Shown: positions 1-8,338 of the stretch, piece after piece
Position numbering within the stretch: position 1 is the first letter of the stretch
Layout of the letters: every line of letters begins with the position of its first letter
Assembly: GCA_023429995.1 (NCBI GenBank)
Contig: JAEZCE010000027.1
Coordinates: 306,083-370,082 of the forward strand
Length of the DNA: 64,000 nucleotides
Direction: 5' to 3'
Origin: Bacillota bacterium
GTDB lineage: Bacteria; Bacillota; UBA4882; UBA8346
Notes under the pieces: model-generated
Told to the model about the DNA's origin: nothing
Database searches by the model: none
Seen by the model: the letters and a program-made list of their open reading frames with translations, nothing else
Translations under genes and position numbers: made by a program

Positions 1-1
1 T

Positions 2-286
2 AAAGGATACACAGCCCTATATCGTAAGGGTAGTTGGTTTTATCAAAAGTTCCATACCGAAGAACAGGTCAACGAATTGATTCAAAGCCATGGATTCAAG
101 ATTGAGATTCACGAAAGGAAAAGAAGCCGTACATCCTGGCAGGTTAGTTCCGTAAAAATCAGAGAGATTTCTTTTGATGAACTATTACAATCTATCGATT
201 TTGAATTCAATCTACCTATCGGGAATTCACACAGACTAAACCGTCATACGGACATGCGAAAGGTGGTACAAAAACTCTATGCTTAA
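2..286 (+). CDS. Hypothetical prophage protein, 5' end outside window
   Basis: The reading frame is open from the first bases of the window to a TAA at 284-286, so the true start lies upstream; the TTG at 77 is only the first start-like codon inside the window. The visible 94 residues are rich in Lys, Arg and aromatic residues, with no motif I recognise. It overlaps the next gene by 8 nt, so it belongs to the same late or middle transcript as the following phage genes. Function unknown. Confidence 0.6.
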   Translation, partial: KGYTALYRKGSWFYQKFHTEEQVNELIQSHGFKIEIHERKRSRTSWQVSSVKIREISFDELLQSIDFEFNLPIGNSHRLNRHTDMRKVVQKLYA

Positions 287-716
287 GGTTAAATTAATTA
301 CAGAGAACGATTCGTTAAAAGGCTTCCGGTATTTTTGGATGAAGAAAGTCGTCGGGTTCAATAATCAAGTTCATTGTGCCAGATGTTTGAAAGGCGGTTA
401 TGAAAAACAGGTTAGTAACCATCTACCGGGGAATGTTGAAATTGAATTGTCGAGGTACAATGAGGGAGACTTGATATATATTTGTGGTGTATCAAGCCTA
501 TACCGGTGGGAAAAGAACTTTCATTTAGCCGGCAGGGTCGGGAATGGAAATGTAAGAGTAACCCTCTATACCGGTGATGTTTTAGAAGTACAAGGGATTG
601 AAGAAATATCAATTTCTGATGAAGCCGCAAAGCGATTATACCCTGATCGTACAGATGAGTTTTTAACATGCCGTAACTTTCAATTTGGGGTTCAGATGTT
701 TGAGACCAAGGTATAA
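279..716 (+). CDS. Hypothetical prophage protein
   Basis: A 145-residue protein that I do not recognise. It overlaps the preceding frame by 8 nt, and its stop codon shares one base with the next ATG, which is typical of tightly packed phage genes. A single C-A-R-C pair (around residues 33-36) could be half of a metal site but has no clear partner cysteines. No membrane segment or signal peptide is visible. Confidence 0.6.
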   Translation: MLKVKLITENDSLKGFRYFWMKKVVGFNNQVHCARCLKGGYEKQVSNHLPGNVEIELSRYNEGDLIYICGVSSLYRWEKNFHLAGRVGNGNVRVTLYTGDVLEVQGIEEISISDEAAKRLYPDRTDEFLTCRNFQFGVQMFETKV

Positions 717-1417
717 TGGATAATCTTATTTGCAAAAAATGCTCGGTAGGATGTAAAGAACCTTGCACCGCTCTAAAACTTTTAGTCAAAATCTATAATG
801 AGCAACGAGTTGATGAAAAAATTCAATTAATAAAAAAGCTACGTTTCTTATTGAATATCATTGATTGGGAACCATCAGAAAGCCTTCAAGAACTCGGAAA
901 CAAGGTTATAGAAAAAATCGCAGAACTCTCTCATATCCGGGACTTCGATATAAAAATTGGGTATGTCCTAAGCTATGAGAGAAAAGTTAATAAAGGAAAA
1001 GTAGTATTTGCAGATACCAGAAAGGTAAATGGGCCCTATCAAGCCTATTTGCCTTTTGATATTCTTATTACCTTTTATGAACCAAACATCAGTATCCTAT
1101 CGGAAAATCAGCAAAAGATTGTAATGTGGCATGAACTGAGGCATATTGATATAGGTCCAAAGGGAATTACAATCCGGCCTCATGAGGTTGATGACTGGAA
1201 GAGTATTTTAAGAGAGTACGGAATTGATTGGGATGAATACGGCCATGAGGTTCCTGATATTCTAGGCGGTGAGGAAAATGGCAAGGCCGAAGAGGAATTC
1301 AACAAGCAAGTCCAAAAACAAAAATGCACAAAAGGACACAACTTGGAGGCCAAACGCAAAGCAAAGAGCAATAGCCGAACTCCTGGCAGATCCGGGAGAT
1401 CGAAGGCCAAAAACTGA
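716..1417 (+). CDS. Putative phage metallopeptidase
   Basis: A 233-residue protein. Residues 139-143 read HELRH, an HExxH zinc-protease signature, inside a block (about residues 85-160) that resembles the putative phage metallopeptidase domain found just upstream of terminase genes in many Firmicute phages. The N-terminus has a small cysteine cluster (CKKCSVGC). The C-terminal ~50 residues are very basic and overlap the next gene in another frame. The ATG overlaps the previous stop (TAATG). The substrate is unknown; the role is inferred from motif and position. Confidence 0.75.
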   Translation: MDNLICKKCSVGCKEPCTALKLLVKIYNEQRVDEKIQLIKKLRFLLNIIDWEPSESLQELGNKVIEKIAELSHIRDFDIKIGYVLSYERKVNKGKVVFADTRKVNGPYQAYLPFDILITFYEPNISILSENQQKIVMWHELRHIDIGPKGITIRPHEVDDWKSILREYGIDWDEYGHEVPDILGGEENGKAEEEFNKQVQKQKCTKGHNLEAKRKAKSNSRTPGRSGRSKAKN

Positions 1418-1754
1418 TAAATGTTTAGCTGCCGGTGTGAATCGGCGTACTTTTTATAAATGGATGAAACTACCCGAATTTATTTCTTTTGTTAATGATT
1501 TAATTGACCAATATACAAGCAGTGAATTACCTGAAGTTTGGCGTGCTCACATGATGCAAGTTAAACGAGGGAATATGCAAGCTATAGAACTTTTTTATAA
1601 AATGAAAGGCCTTATACCAGAATCTAAGGTTAAGGTTAATCAAGAAGTAACTGGCAAAAATGGTGGTCCAATCGAAGTAATCAATTATAATTATTTATCT
1701 GATGAAGAACTCGAAAACGAGTTGAGGAAGTATGAAGCACGAGTTAAGCCGTGA
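1278..1754 (+). CDS. Terminase small subunit-like, helix-turn-helix DNA-binding protein
   Basis: The protein starts MARPKRNS and has a very basic N-terminus followed by a helix-turn-helix of the phBC6A51 type (K-Q-R-A-I-A-E-L-L then A-A-G-V-N-R-R-T-F-Y-K-W, about residues 30-65). Such proteins precede the large terminase and are thought to recognise packaging DNA. The ATG at 1278 follows GGTGAGG closely; a GTG at 1269 is an alternative start. The 3' end overlaps the large subunit by 23 nt. The small-subunit role is inferred from position and fold. Confidence 0.7.
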   Translation: MARPKRNSTSKSKNKNAQKDTTWRPNAKQRAIAELLADPGDRRPKTDKCLAAGVNRRTFYKWMKLPEFISFVNDLIDQYTSSELPEVWRAHMMQVKRGNMQAIELFYKMKGLIPESKVKVNQEVTGKNGGPIEVINYNYLSDEELENELRKYEARVKP

Positions 1755-3249
1755 AGAAAAGGAAAAGAAACTTGCTCTTAGGCGAGAGCAAAGGATTAGG
1801 TTATCACGCCATTCCTTTTGGGAATTTTGCAAAACAAAGGCGCCAGATTTTTATACCGAACAACCGGATCGGAAATACCTCAAAGATTATTGTAATCTGC
1901 TTCAGGCTTTATATGAAAAAAGAATCGTCAGATATTCAAAAGAAGAAAAATGGCAAATAGTTGATTCACTGAACGGACTTTCAAAGCATGAGACATGTAG
2001 GAAGCTTATTATTAATATGTGGCCGCAGTCCGGTAAATCCCGGACTTTAGTTTTATTTTGCCAATGGGTCTTCGGCCAGAATCGCTCCGAACGAATCATC
2101 ACTTGTTCTTATAATGATGACTTAGCAAGTGATTTTTCCCGGTATACCCGGGATGGCATAGCAGAGGAAAAAGAACGACCGCACGTGATTGTTTATAATG
2201 ACATATTCCCTGATGTTAAACTAAAAGAAGGGAATGCAAGTTTTGAAAAATGGGCTCTCGATGGAGAGTTCTTTTCATATAAGGGTAGTGGCGTAGGGGG
2301 TTCTATTACTGGAAAAGGCGGTACTATCCGGATAGTAGATGACCCAATTAAAGACGCAGAAACAGCCTATAACGAAAGTGCTTTAGAAAAGATTTGGAGA
2401 TGGTTCACAGGTACATTTCTTTCCCGCGGCGCTGGTTTGCCGATTGATATTATCAATATGACAAGGTGGAGCAAATTAGATCCATGCGGGAAAATAGACT
2501 CGGGTCCAAGAGGTCGAGATTGGTATGAATGGAAGCTAGAGCCTATTGATCGAGATGGCAATATGATTTGCGAAAGCCTTTTGCCTAAAGAAAGATATGA
2601 AGAACTAAAAGAAACAATGGACCCGGCAATATTTGAAGCCAATTATCACCAAAAACCGGTTGATATTAGGGGCCGTTTATATCAAAACTTAAAAGAATAT
2701 ATTGATATTCCGCGCGATCCTCATAATGACAAGCCATTATTTGAAAGAATAATTGCATATGTGGATACTGCGGATGAGGGAACTGATTTTCTTTGTGCAC
2801 CTGTTGTCGGTGTTTATAAAGGAGAAGGATGGCTCTTAGATGTTTATTATACAAAAGAGCCCATGGAAGAAACCGAACCCGAAACAGCGGATTTATTGGT
2901 AAGGAATAAGGTGAACTTTTCCGAATTTGAATCTAATAATGGAGGTCGTGGATTTGCCCGAAATGTTGAAAGGCTTATCTGGGAGAGGCATCAAACCCGG
3001 AAAGTTCAAATTAAATGGTTTCACCAGACAGAAAATAAAATAGCGAGAATTCTCACAAATAGCACTTTTGTTATCAACCATATCTATTTTCCAAAGGGTT
3101 GGGACCAGAAGTGGCCGGAATTCTATCGTGCCTTAACAGAATACCAAAAAGAAGGCAAAAATGCTCACGATGATGCGCCTGATGCAATGACTGGTATCGC
3201 TGAGATGATCACCCAAAAAGGTGCGAAAGATGCTCTATGGAGCATGTAA
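1732..3249 (+). CDS. terL: Phage terminase large subunit (packaging ATPase-nuclease)
   Basis: A 505-residue terminase motor that pumps DNA into the prohead and cuts the concatemer. A variant Walker A (W-P-Q-S-G-K-S-R-T, near residue 98) is followed by a Walker B-like I-R-I-V-D-D-P near residue 200. The C-terminal RNase H-like nuclease shows an acidic Y-V-D-T-A-D near 343 and D-D-A-P-D-A near 480. Length and motif order fit a complete large subunit. It is flanked by the small subunit and the portal, the standard packaging order. Confidence 0.93.
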   Translation: MKHELSREEKEKKLALRREQRIRLSRHSFWEFCKTKAPDFYTEQPDRKYLKDYCNLLQALYEKRIVRYSKEEKWQIVDSLNGLSKHETCRKLIINMWPQSGKSRTLVLFCQWVFGQNRSERIITCSYNDDLASDFSRYTRDGIAEEKERPHVIVYNDIFPDVKLKEGNASFEKWALDGEFFSYKGSGVGGSITGKGGTIRIVDDPIKDAETAYNESALEKIWRWFTGTFLSRGAGLPIDIINMTRWSKLDPCGKIDSGPRGRDWYEWKLEPIDRDGNMICESLLPKERYEELKETMDPAIFEANYHQKPVDIRGRLYQNLKEYIDIPRDPHNDKPLFERIIAYVDTADEGTDFLCAPVVGVYKGEGWLLDVYYTKEPMEETEPETADLLVRNKVNFSEFESNNGGRGFARNVERLIWERHQTRKVQIKWFHQTENKIARILTNSTFVINHIYFPKGWDQKWPEFYRALTEYQKEGKNAHDDAPDAMTGIAEMITQKGAKDALWSM

Positions 3250-3262
3250 AGGGGTATAAATA

Positions 3263-4750
3263 ATGGCAGAAGTCAATCTCGACAGCTTAAAAGTAGAATT
3301 AGAAGAGCTAAAGCGCAATGACGGCTGGGCCAATCTACTGGTGGGCCTCGGCAGTAAGATGGATAAAAGGGATAAGACCAAATACGGGGTGCATCCTTGT
3401 TTATCTGATGAAGAATTGCATAATATCTATCTCGGTGAGGGTATAGGTGCCCGAATAGTTGATGTTGTCGCCGATGATATGACTCGTGAATGGATTGACC
3501 TGGCTCCCGAGGATTCGGAGGATAAAGCAGAAGAAGAAAGAGCAGAAGAAATAGAAAAATTTTTAGAGGATCTTGGTGCCGAAACCGCTTTTAATACGGC
3601 CTTGAAATGGAAAAGACTTTATGGCGGTTCATTAATAATTATCGGGGCACAGGATGGGCAGTTAATGGCTGACCCATTACGGACGAATGCCATTCGTTTG
3701 ATTGATGGATTAAAGGTTGTAGATAGGACTGATGTATTAATATCTTCAAGTGAATTTCAGACAGATCCTTCTAAACCTGGTTTTGGGCAACCCATTCGGT
3801 TTTATGTTTGCTTTCACGTTGGGGCTTCTGATATTTATCAGATGGTCCATGTTTCCCGTTGCATAATTCTTAAAGGAAAGCCTATTTCTCACAACGCTTC
3901 GAAATATTTCTCGATTGAACAACGTTTTTGGGGAATGTCCGAATTACAACCGGTGTATGAATCGCTGCGTGATTTCGGCGGTATATCCGATAGCATTGCA
4001 AATATCCTGTACGAACTCATAATTGGTAAGTTTCAGATGGAAGGTTTAGCGGAGAAGTTAGCTACCGGACAAGAAAAACAGGTCATGGATCGGGTTATGA
4101 TCATATCCATGATGAAATCTATTATTCATGGCGTTTTATTGGACAAGGACGAAAATTACACCCGGGATGCAGCTAGCCTTGCCGGTATTGCTGATGTAAT
4201 GGATAAATATATGATGAAAGTCTCAGGCACTTCCGGTATCCCATTGACTCGTTTATTTGGCCGACAGGCAACCGGAATGAACAACAAAGGTGAAGCCGAA
4301 GAGGGTATTTACTATGATATGGTCCGGTCCAAGCAGAAAACAGAATTGAAACCTTCGCTTAATACTCTTATTGAGCTTGTAAAGGCTTGGAAGAAAAACA
4401 AATTGTCGGTTCTTATTAAGTTTAACCCGCTTTTTCAGCTCACAGAAAAGGAACAGGCTGAAGTCAAAAAAACTGAAGCAGAGGCAGCGGCGCAGAAGGC
4501 CAATATGTATAACACCTATCTTACTGCTAATGTCCTTACTCAGGAAGATGTATATAACCAAGAATGGGCTGAAAAACTTGGGCCACGAGAATTCCCCGAT
4601 GAGGAAGAAATTCCCTCTCCGGAAGATTTAGCTGCAATGGGGTTAGAACAGCAGGAAGAAGAGGGAGCATCTGAAAACAATCCACAATCCGTTCCTGTAG
4701 CGACCAAAGCTAAGGTTATATCTGAAGGTGGGAAAAACGGTGGGAAGTGA
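3263..4750 (+). CDS. Phage portal protein, DUF1073 family
   Basis: A 495-residue protein of the DUF1073/PF06381 portal type (the family is sometimes labelled 'anti-CBASS Acb1 family' because of a domain fusion elsewhere; no Acb1 phosphodiesterase is apparent here). The conserved Y-L-G-E-G-I-G-A-R-I-V-D block lies near residue 52, and the late T-R-L-F-G-R-Q-A-T-G-M-N motif sits in the expected region. The dodecameric portal forms the vertex through which terminase packages DNA. The C-terminus is acidic and Gln-rich. It is preceded by a GGGG-type ribosome binding site and overlaps the next gene by 23 nt. Confidence 0.9.
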   Translation: MAEVNLDSLKVELEELKRNDGWANLLVGLGSKMDKRDKTKYGVHPCLSDEELHNIYLGEGIGARIVDVVADDMTREWIDLAPEDSEDKAEEERAEEIEKFLEDLGAETAFNTALKWKRLYGGSLIIIGAQDGQLMADPLRTNAIRLIDGLKVVDRTDVLISSSEFQTDPSKPGFGQPIRFYVCFHVGASDIYQMVHVSRCIILKGKPISHNASKYFSIEQRFWGMSELQPVYESLRDFGGISDSIANILYELIIGKFQMEGLAEKLATGQEKQVMDRVMIISMMKSIIHGVLLDKDENYTRDAASLAGIADVMDKYMMKVSGTSGIPLTRLFGRQATGMNNKGEAEEGIYYDMVRSKQKTELKPSLNTLIELVKAWKKNKLSVLIKFNPLFQLTEKEQAEVKKTEAEAAAQKANMYNTYLTANVLTQEDVYNQEWAEKLGPREFPDEEEIPSPEDLAAMGLEQQEEEGASENNPQSVPVATKAKVISEGGKNGGK

Positions 4751-5825
4751 AAATAAGGTCTTTTTCAAGCAGGCTCTAGTGACCAAACGTCGCACCATGC
4801 GTCCGGTGAACCGCGCTCAAAGCAGAAAAGCCCAAAGGAAAGCTTGGTTATACCCTTGGGCTCAGGAACGCCAATATGCTCAAAATATTTATAAATGGGT
4901 ACGCCCTTTCATTAAAGCGGTTGAGGAGTATATCACAGAACAGGCAGAAAGCATTTTACATGGTGATTCATTCCAACCCACAAAGATATACCATCCAAGG
5001 GAAACAGCAAATTTAGACGGAAAGGAAATCATATTACACGAAGAGCATATAGACGTTCTTCCTGGACCTGGTTTTGTCACTCTCACCAAAACCCTAGCTG
5101 GATGGATAGCTCAATACTACCCAGATCCGGAAACAAACCGAAGCCCTTCCGGTATTATGATGGGAATTGGGGCAACCGCTAACGGTGTTAAGAAAGCGGC
5201 GGAGCGGGAATGGGGGAAACAAACCGAACCTGTTTTGGGGTTCCAGTTTAATACTTCTGAGACTTGGTGGCCGGACCTTAAACAGCAGTGGGTTGAGACA
5301 AATTTTAAGCTGATAAAATCCATCCCTCAAAATTATATCAATCGTGTTAATGACCTAGTTGAAAAGGCTGTTACGAATGGATGGAGCTATCAGACTCTTA
5401 TGGCCGATTTGAAGAAAATTGGTGCTCAAACTACTGGGTATCAGATTAAAAGGCTTGCACGGGATCAAATTGGGAAGCTTAATGGTCAAATATCTCAAGC
5501 CCAGCAAGTTGATGCCGGTATTGAAATGTATATTTGGCAAACCGCTGGAGATGAAAGAGTTCGAGGAAATCCTACCGGGCGCTTTCCAAAGGCAATACCC
5601 AGTCATTTTATTATGAATGGATTGCTTTGCCGATGGGATGATGCTACCGTTTATTCGGATGATAAGGGGAAAACTTGGAAAAAGCGGACTGATAAAATGC
5701 CTCAATCACATCCGGGAATGGAGATACAATGTCGGTGTACGGCTATTGCATATATGGATGATTTGATTGGAGAAATTGATAAATCGTTTGGGGATAACGT
5801 GGATCGAGGGGTGAAGGCATTATGA
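4728..5825 (+). CDS. Minor head protein, phage Mu gpF-like
   Basis: A 365-residue head-morphogenesis protein. The C-terminal half has the Mu-F-like domain: A-R-D-Q-I-G-K-L-N, then W-x-T-A-G-D-E-R-V-R, then H-P-G-M-E-I-Q-C-R-C near the end. Family members are minor capsid components acting beside the portal during prohead assembly. Two GTG starts are possible; the one at 4740 is better spaced (8 nt) from GGTGG than the one at 4728. It overlaps both neighbours, so coupled translation is likely. Confidence 0.85.
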   Translation: MGKTVGSENKVFFKQALVTKRRTMRPVNRAQSRKAQRKAWLYPWAQERQYAQNIYKWVRPFIKAVEEYITEQAESILHGDSFQPTKIYHPRETANLDGKEIILHEEHIDVLPGPGFVTLTKTLAGWIAQYYPDPETNRSPSGIMMGIGATANGVKKAAEREWGKQTEPVLGFQFNTSETWWPDLKQQWVETNFKLIKSIPQNYINRVNDLVEKAVTNGWSYQTLMADLKKIGAQTTGYQIKRLARDQIGKLNGQISQAQQVDAGIEMYIWQTAGDERVRGNPTGRFPKAIPSHFIMNGLLCRWDDATVYSDDKGKTWKKRTDKMPQSHPGMEIQCRCTAIAYMDDLIGEIDKSFGDNVDRGVKAL

Positions 5826-6112
5826 TAGGACGCATATTTCAAAATGGTATATTTGGGGGTGAAATAGTTAAAGCGAGCTTAGATAAAGATGGTAATTATA
5901 AGATCGAAGTCGTTATGAGTCATTCCAAGATTTGGGGCGGATGTGTTGGTTTGAAAATAAATATTGATGTTGATTTATTTGGTGAGAAACAAAATATAAA
6001 AGGTGCCGAAATATCAGAGTATATTGAGGAAGGCTCTAAAATTACTTTTATTTGTGCTTGGAAGGCAAATAAAGAGACTATATTGCGGTCTGGCGAATTA
6101 CATCAAGGGTGA
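5822..6112 (+). CDS. Hypothetical phage protein
   Basis: A 96-residue protein whose ATG overlaps the stop of the Mu-F-like gene (ATTATGA). It has alternating hydrophobic and polar stretches suggesting a beta-rich fold and no motif I can name. Its position within the head gene cluster suggests co-expression with head genes; function unknown. Confidence 0.55.
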   Translation: MIGRIFQNGIFGGEIVKASLDKDGNYKIEVVMSHSKIWGGCVGLKINIDVDLFGEKQNIKGAEISEYIEEGSKITFICAWKANKETILRSGELHQG

Positions 6113-6128
6113 AATAAGGAGGATCAAT

Positions 6129-6377
6129 ATGAAAACCAATATCGAACGCATCAGAGAGCGCTTCGGAACAAAAGTTGAACGCATTAGGAAAAGTTTCGAA
6201 AAAAGAGGATGCCCCATGCCGACATGTCTATTTACCGATGAAGAAGTTTTGAAAATTGCCGAAGGAACATTTGAGGGCAATTGTGTTTTATCAGGAATTA
6301 TATGGGAAGATGCTGTTATTGAACTAAAACAATCGCTTCCCAAGTGGATCAAAAGGCGCTTGATGATTACGAACTAA
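6129..6377 (+). CDS. Hypothetical small phage protein
   Basis: An 82-residue protein starting at the ATG at 6129, which follows AAGGAGG by 7 nt; this site decides the start against longer in-frame readings. The N-terminal 30 residues are basic and helical (R-E-R-F-G, R-I-R-K-S-F). Two cysteines (C-P-M-P-T-C) sit near the middle. It is the last gene before a double terminator. Function unknown. Confidence 0.55.
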   Translation: MKTNIERIRERFGTKVERIRKSFEKRGCPMPTCLFTDEEVLKIAEGTFEGNCVLSGIIWEDAVIELKQSLPKWIKRRLMITN

Positions 6378-6458
6378 TCATTTATAAATTTAATAAAATT
6401 ATTAAATGCCTGATGAAGTTGCTTTTCAGGAGGTTCAAAAATATATCTCCTCAGTGCT

Positions 6459-6492
6459 AAAAGAGGTGCCGTTAATCTGGCTCCTCTTTTTT
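6459..6492 (+). terminator. Rho-independent terminator
   Basis: AAAAGAGG-T-GCC pairs with GGC-T-CCTCTTTT around the loop GTTAATCT and is followed by a T run. It closes the packaging/early head transcript. Confidence 0.75.
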
Positions 6493-6505
6493 AATTTCGG
6501 TCAGC

Positions 6506-6539
6506 AAAGGTCACCGTAATCAGGTGGCCTTTTATTTTT
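6506..6539 (+). terminator. Second hairpin terminator in tandem
   Basis: A ten-base stem (AAAGGTCACC with GGTGGCCTTT, one G-T pair), loop GTAATCA, then TTATTTTT. It lies 14 nt after the first terminator and just upstream of the next ribosome binding site, so it may also tune read-through into the capsid genes. Confidence 0.75.
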
Positions 6540-6556
6540 GTAAAGGAGAAATGCCA

Positions 6557-6919
6557 ATGTTAAATGATCCGAGGAAGAACATCAATACGGACGAGATTAC
6601 CGCCAAAGTCATGGAGGAGCTTCAATCCAAGGGATTCATAACTCAAGATGAGGTAAAGGCTTTAATCTTGGAAACATCGGAAACGGCGGTAACTGAAGAG
6701 AAAGTCGCTTCACTAATTGCGGAGGCCATCGCGGATTTGGCAAATAAGGAAACGGTTGTTTCGCTTATTGCGGAAAACGAAACATTTAAGCACCAGGAAA
6801 CCCCACCGACTGCAGCGGACTCAACCGGGACCAAAGGGACTGTTAGTTGGGATACCAACTGTTTGTATCTTTGTACCGCTACCGACACTTGGGTAAGAAT
6901 TGCTTTAACAGCTTGGTAA
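6557..6919 (+). CDS. Hypothetical phage head-region protein
   Basis: A 120-residue protein from the ATG at 6557, which lies 8 nt after AAGGAG (an ATG at 6551 is too close to that site). The N-terminal two thirds are acidic, helical and Ala/Glu-rich (repeated V-x-x-L-I-A-E). The C-terminal ~30 residues (G-T-V-S-W-D to W-V-R-I-A) resemble the small beta motif seen at the ends of phage decoration or fibre proteins. It ends 8 nt before the next gene. Exact role unknown. Confidence 0.6.
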   Translation: MLNDPRKNINTDEITAKVMEELQSKGFITQDEVKALILETSETAVTEEKVASLIAEAIADLANKETVVSLIAENETFKHQETPPTAADSTGTKGTVSWDTNCLYLCTATDTWVRIALTAW

Positions 6920-6927
6920 AGGAGGTG

Positions 6928-8319
6928 ATGAAGACGATTAGGGACAGAACAAGTCATGTATTACATGTAATACGGATGGACGCTAGCGATGATTTGGAGC
7001 TTGAGCAATGCCCCAAATGCGGGCACACCATGAAAGACAAAAAGTGCCCTGACTGCGGTTACACCAAGCAGACCAAAAAGGTCGATGATGTTCAACGATT
7101 TGACTATTACGATGCACCGACGTGGGGATTGACCACAACTTTCAGCAAAACTCCGGAAGGTTTTTTAAAAGGTCGTGCCATTGTCACCAACGTTGGGGTA
7201 TTTACCTATCGGAATGCAGATGGAACGACGCATACCGAATTAAGGCTTCCGGAGGAAGTTTTCGATAGTGCTTCTCTTGAATCGCTGAAGATGAAGCCCA
7301 TTACCAATGATCATCCGACAGAATTGGTTTTGCCGGAGAATGTAAAACAATATCAGGTCGGCTCTCTTGGTGATAATCCGAGTTCTACCACTCAAGCGTC
7401 CGATTGGAGCGGAGCCCGTAATAGAACATTTGAAATAACCGATGGTTATCATTTAGCTATTGATATTATTATTACCGAGGACCAAGCGATTAAAGATGTT
7501 GAAAATGGCAAACGGGCGCTAAGTTGTGGATATACCTGCGACCTTGAAAAAGCCCAGGACGGTTCTCGGTGGTGTGGTATTGCATATGATTACATTCAGC
7601 GTAACATTCGCTACAACCATGTGGCTTTGGTGGATTCGGCACGGGCCGGAGATGAAGCCAAAATCCGTATGGATAGCGGTGTGAGTATTAATACAAAAAC
7701 AAAAGGAGGAAACTTAATGTTAAAAACTATCAAACTTGATGGTGTCGATTACGAGGCGGAGGCCCCTGTAATTGCAGCTTTAACCAAATCGAATGAAAGG
7801 GCTGACAAGGCTGAAAAGGACTTAGAGGCATCCAAAACCGATTTATCCAAAATAACCGCCGACCGGGACACTCAAAAAGAAAAGGCGGACAAGCTCGAAA
7901 AAGACTTGAACGATTTTAAAAACGCGGCTCCGGACCAGACCAAGATTGATCAGGCAGTGGAAGCTAAATTCCGGTTACTCAAAGGGGCGAATCTGGCAAA
8001 TGTCGAGGTTAAAGCTGACATGAAAGACGCCGATATCCGCAAAACTGTTATCCAGGCGGTATTTCCAAGCGCCAATCTTGATGACAAGGATGATGTTTAT
8101 ATCCAAGCCCGTTTCGATGGTGCAATGGAGATGTTAGAGGAGAGCAGCAAAAACGACTCTAACACCCAAACCCTAGTTACTGGTCAAGCATTGCCCGGAG
8201 CCGGAGCATCATCTGCAAGCCACAAGGACGGCAAAGACCAATATAACGCCGATTCTGCCCGCAAAAAAATGGTCGAGGATATGAATTCGGCCAGCCGCGG
8301 TGACGAAAGCAAAAATTAA
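6928..8319 (+). CDS. DUF2213 prohead protease-like protein fused to scaffold
   Basis: A 463-residue protein. Residues ~20-50 form a zinc ribbon (C-P-K-C-G-H then C-P-D-C-G-Y). Residues ~55-260 match the DUF2213 domain (A-P-T-W-G-L near the start, I-T-N-D-H-P, G-Y-T-C-D-L, N-H-V-A-L-V), regarded as a capsid maturation protease-like domain. After residue ~263 comes a Lys/Glu-rich coiled coil typical of scaffolding. The site TAAAGGAGGTGAT just before the ATG is a complete match to the anti-Shine-Dalgarno sequence, though unusually close to the start. An in-frame scaffold start lies inside (next entry). Confidence 0.8.
   Translation: MKTIRDRTSHVLHVIRMDASDDLELEQCPKCGHTMKDKKCPDCGYTKQTKKVDDVQRFDYYDAPTWGLTTTFSKTPEGFLKGRAIVTNVGVFTYRNADGTTHTELRLPEEVFDSASLESLKMKPITNDHPTELVLPENVKQYQVGSLGDNPSSTTQASDWSGARNRTFEITDGYHLAIDIIITEDQAIKDVENGKRALSCGYTCDLEKAQDGSRWCGIAYDYIQRNIRYNHVALVDSARAGDEAKIRMDSGVSINTKTKGGNLMLKTIKLDGVDYEAEAPVIAALTKSNERADKAEKDLEASKTDLSKITADRDTQKEKADKLEKDLNDFKNAAPDQTKIDQAVEAKFRLLKGANLANVEVKADMKDADIRKTVIQAVFPSANLDDKDDVYIQARFDGAMEMLEESSKNDSNTQTLVTGQALPGAGASSASHKDGKDQYNADSARKKMVEDMNSASRGDESKN
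7717..8319 (+). CDS. Nested in-frame scaffold protein (internal start)
   Basis: Within the DUF2213 gene, AAAAGGAGG stands 6 nt before an in-frame ATG (7717). Translation from there gives a 200-residue protein carrying only the coiled-coil scaffold (residues ~25-75 alternating Lys, Glu, Asp and Ala) and a polar tail. This repeats the lambda C/Nu3 arrangement, in which protease and scaffold share a C-terminus. Internal initiation is inferred from the strong ribosome binding site; no second promoter is needed. Confidence 0.65.
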   Translation: MLKTIKLDGVDYEAEAPVIAALTKSNERADKAEKDLEASKTDLSKITADRDTQKEKADKLEKDLNDFKNAAPDQTKIDQAVEAKFRLLKGANLANVEVKADMKDADIRKTVIQAVFPSANLDDKDDVYIQARFDGAMEMLEESSKNDSNTQTLVTGQALPGAGASSASHKDGKDQYNADSARKKMVEDMNSASRGDESKN

Positions 8320-8338
8320 ATAAAAGGAGGCAAATACA

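Noticed and set aside
3263..4750. Active anti-CBASS Acb1 nuclease
   Set aside because: Only the portal (DUF1073) part is present; the family name comes from a domain fusion in other proteins, and the position is that of a portal.
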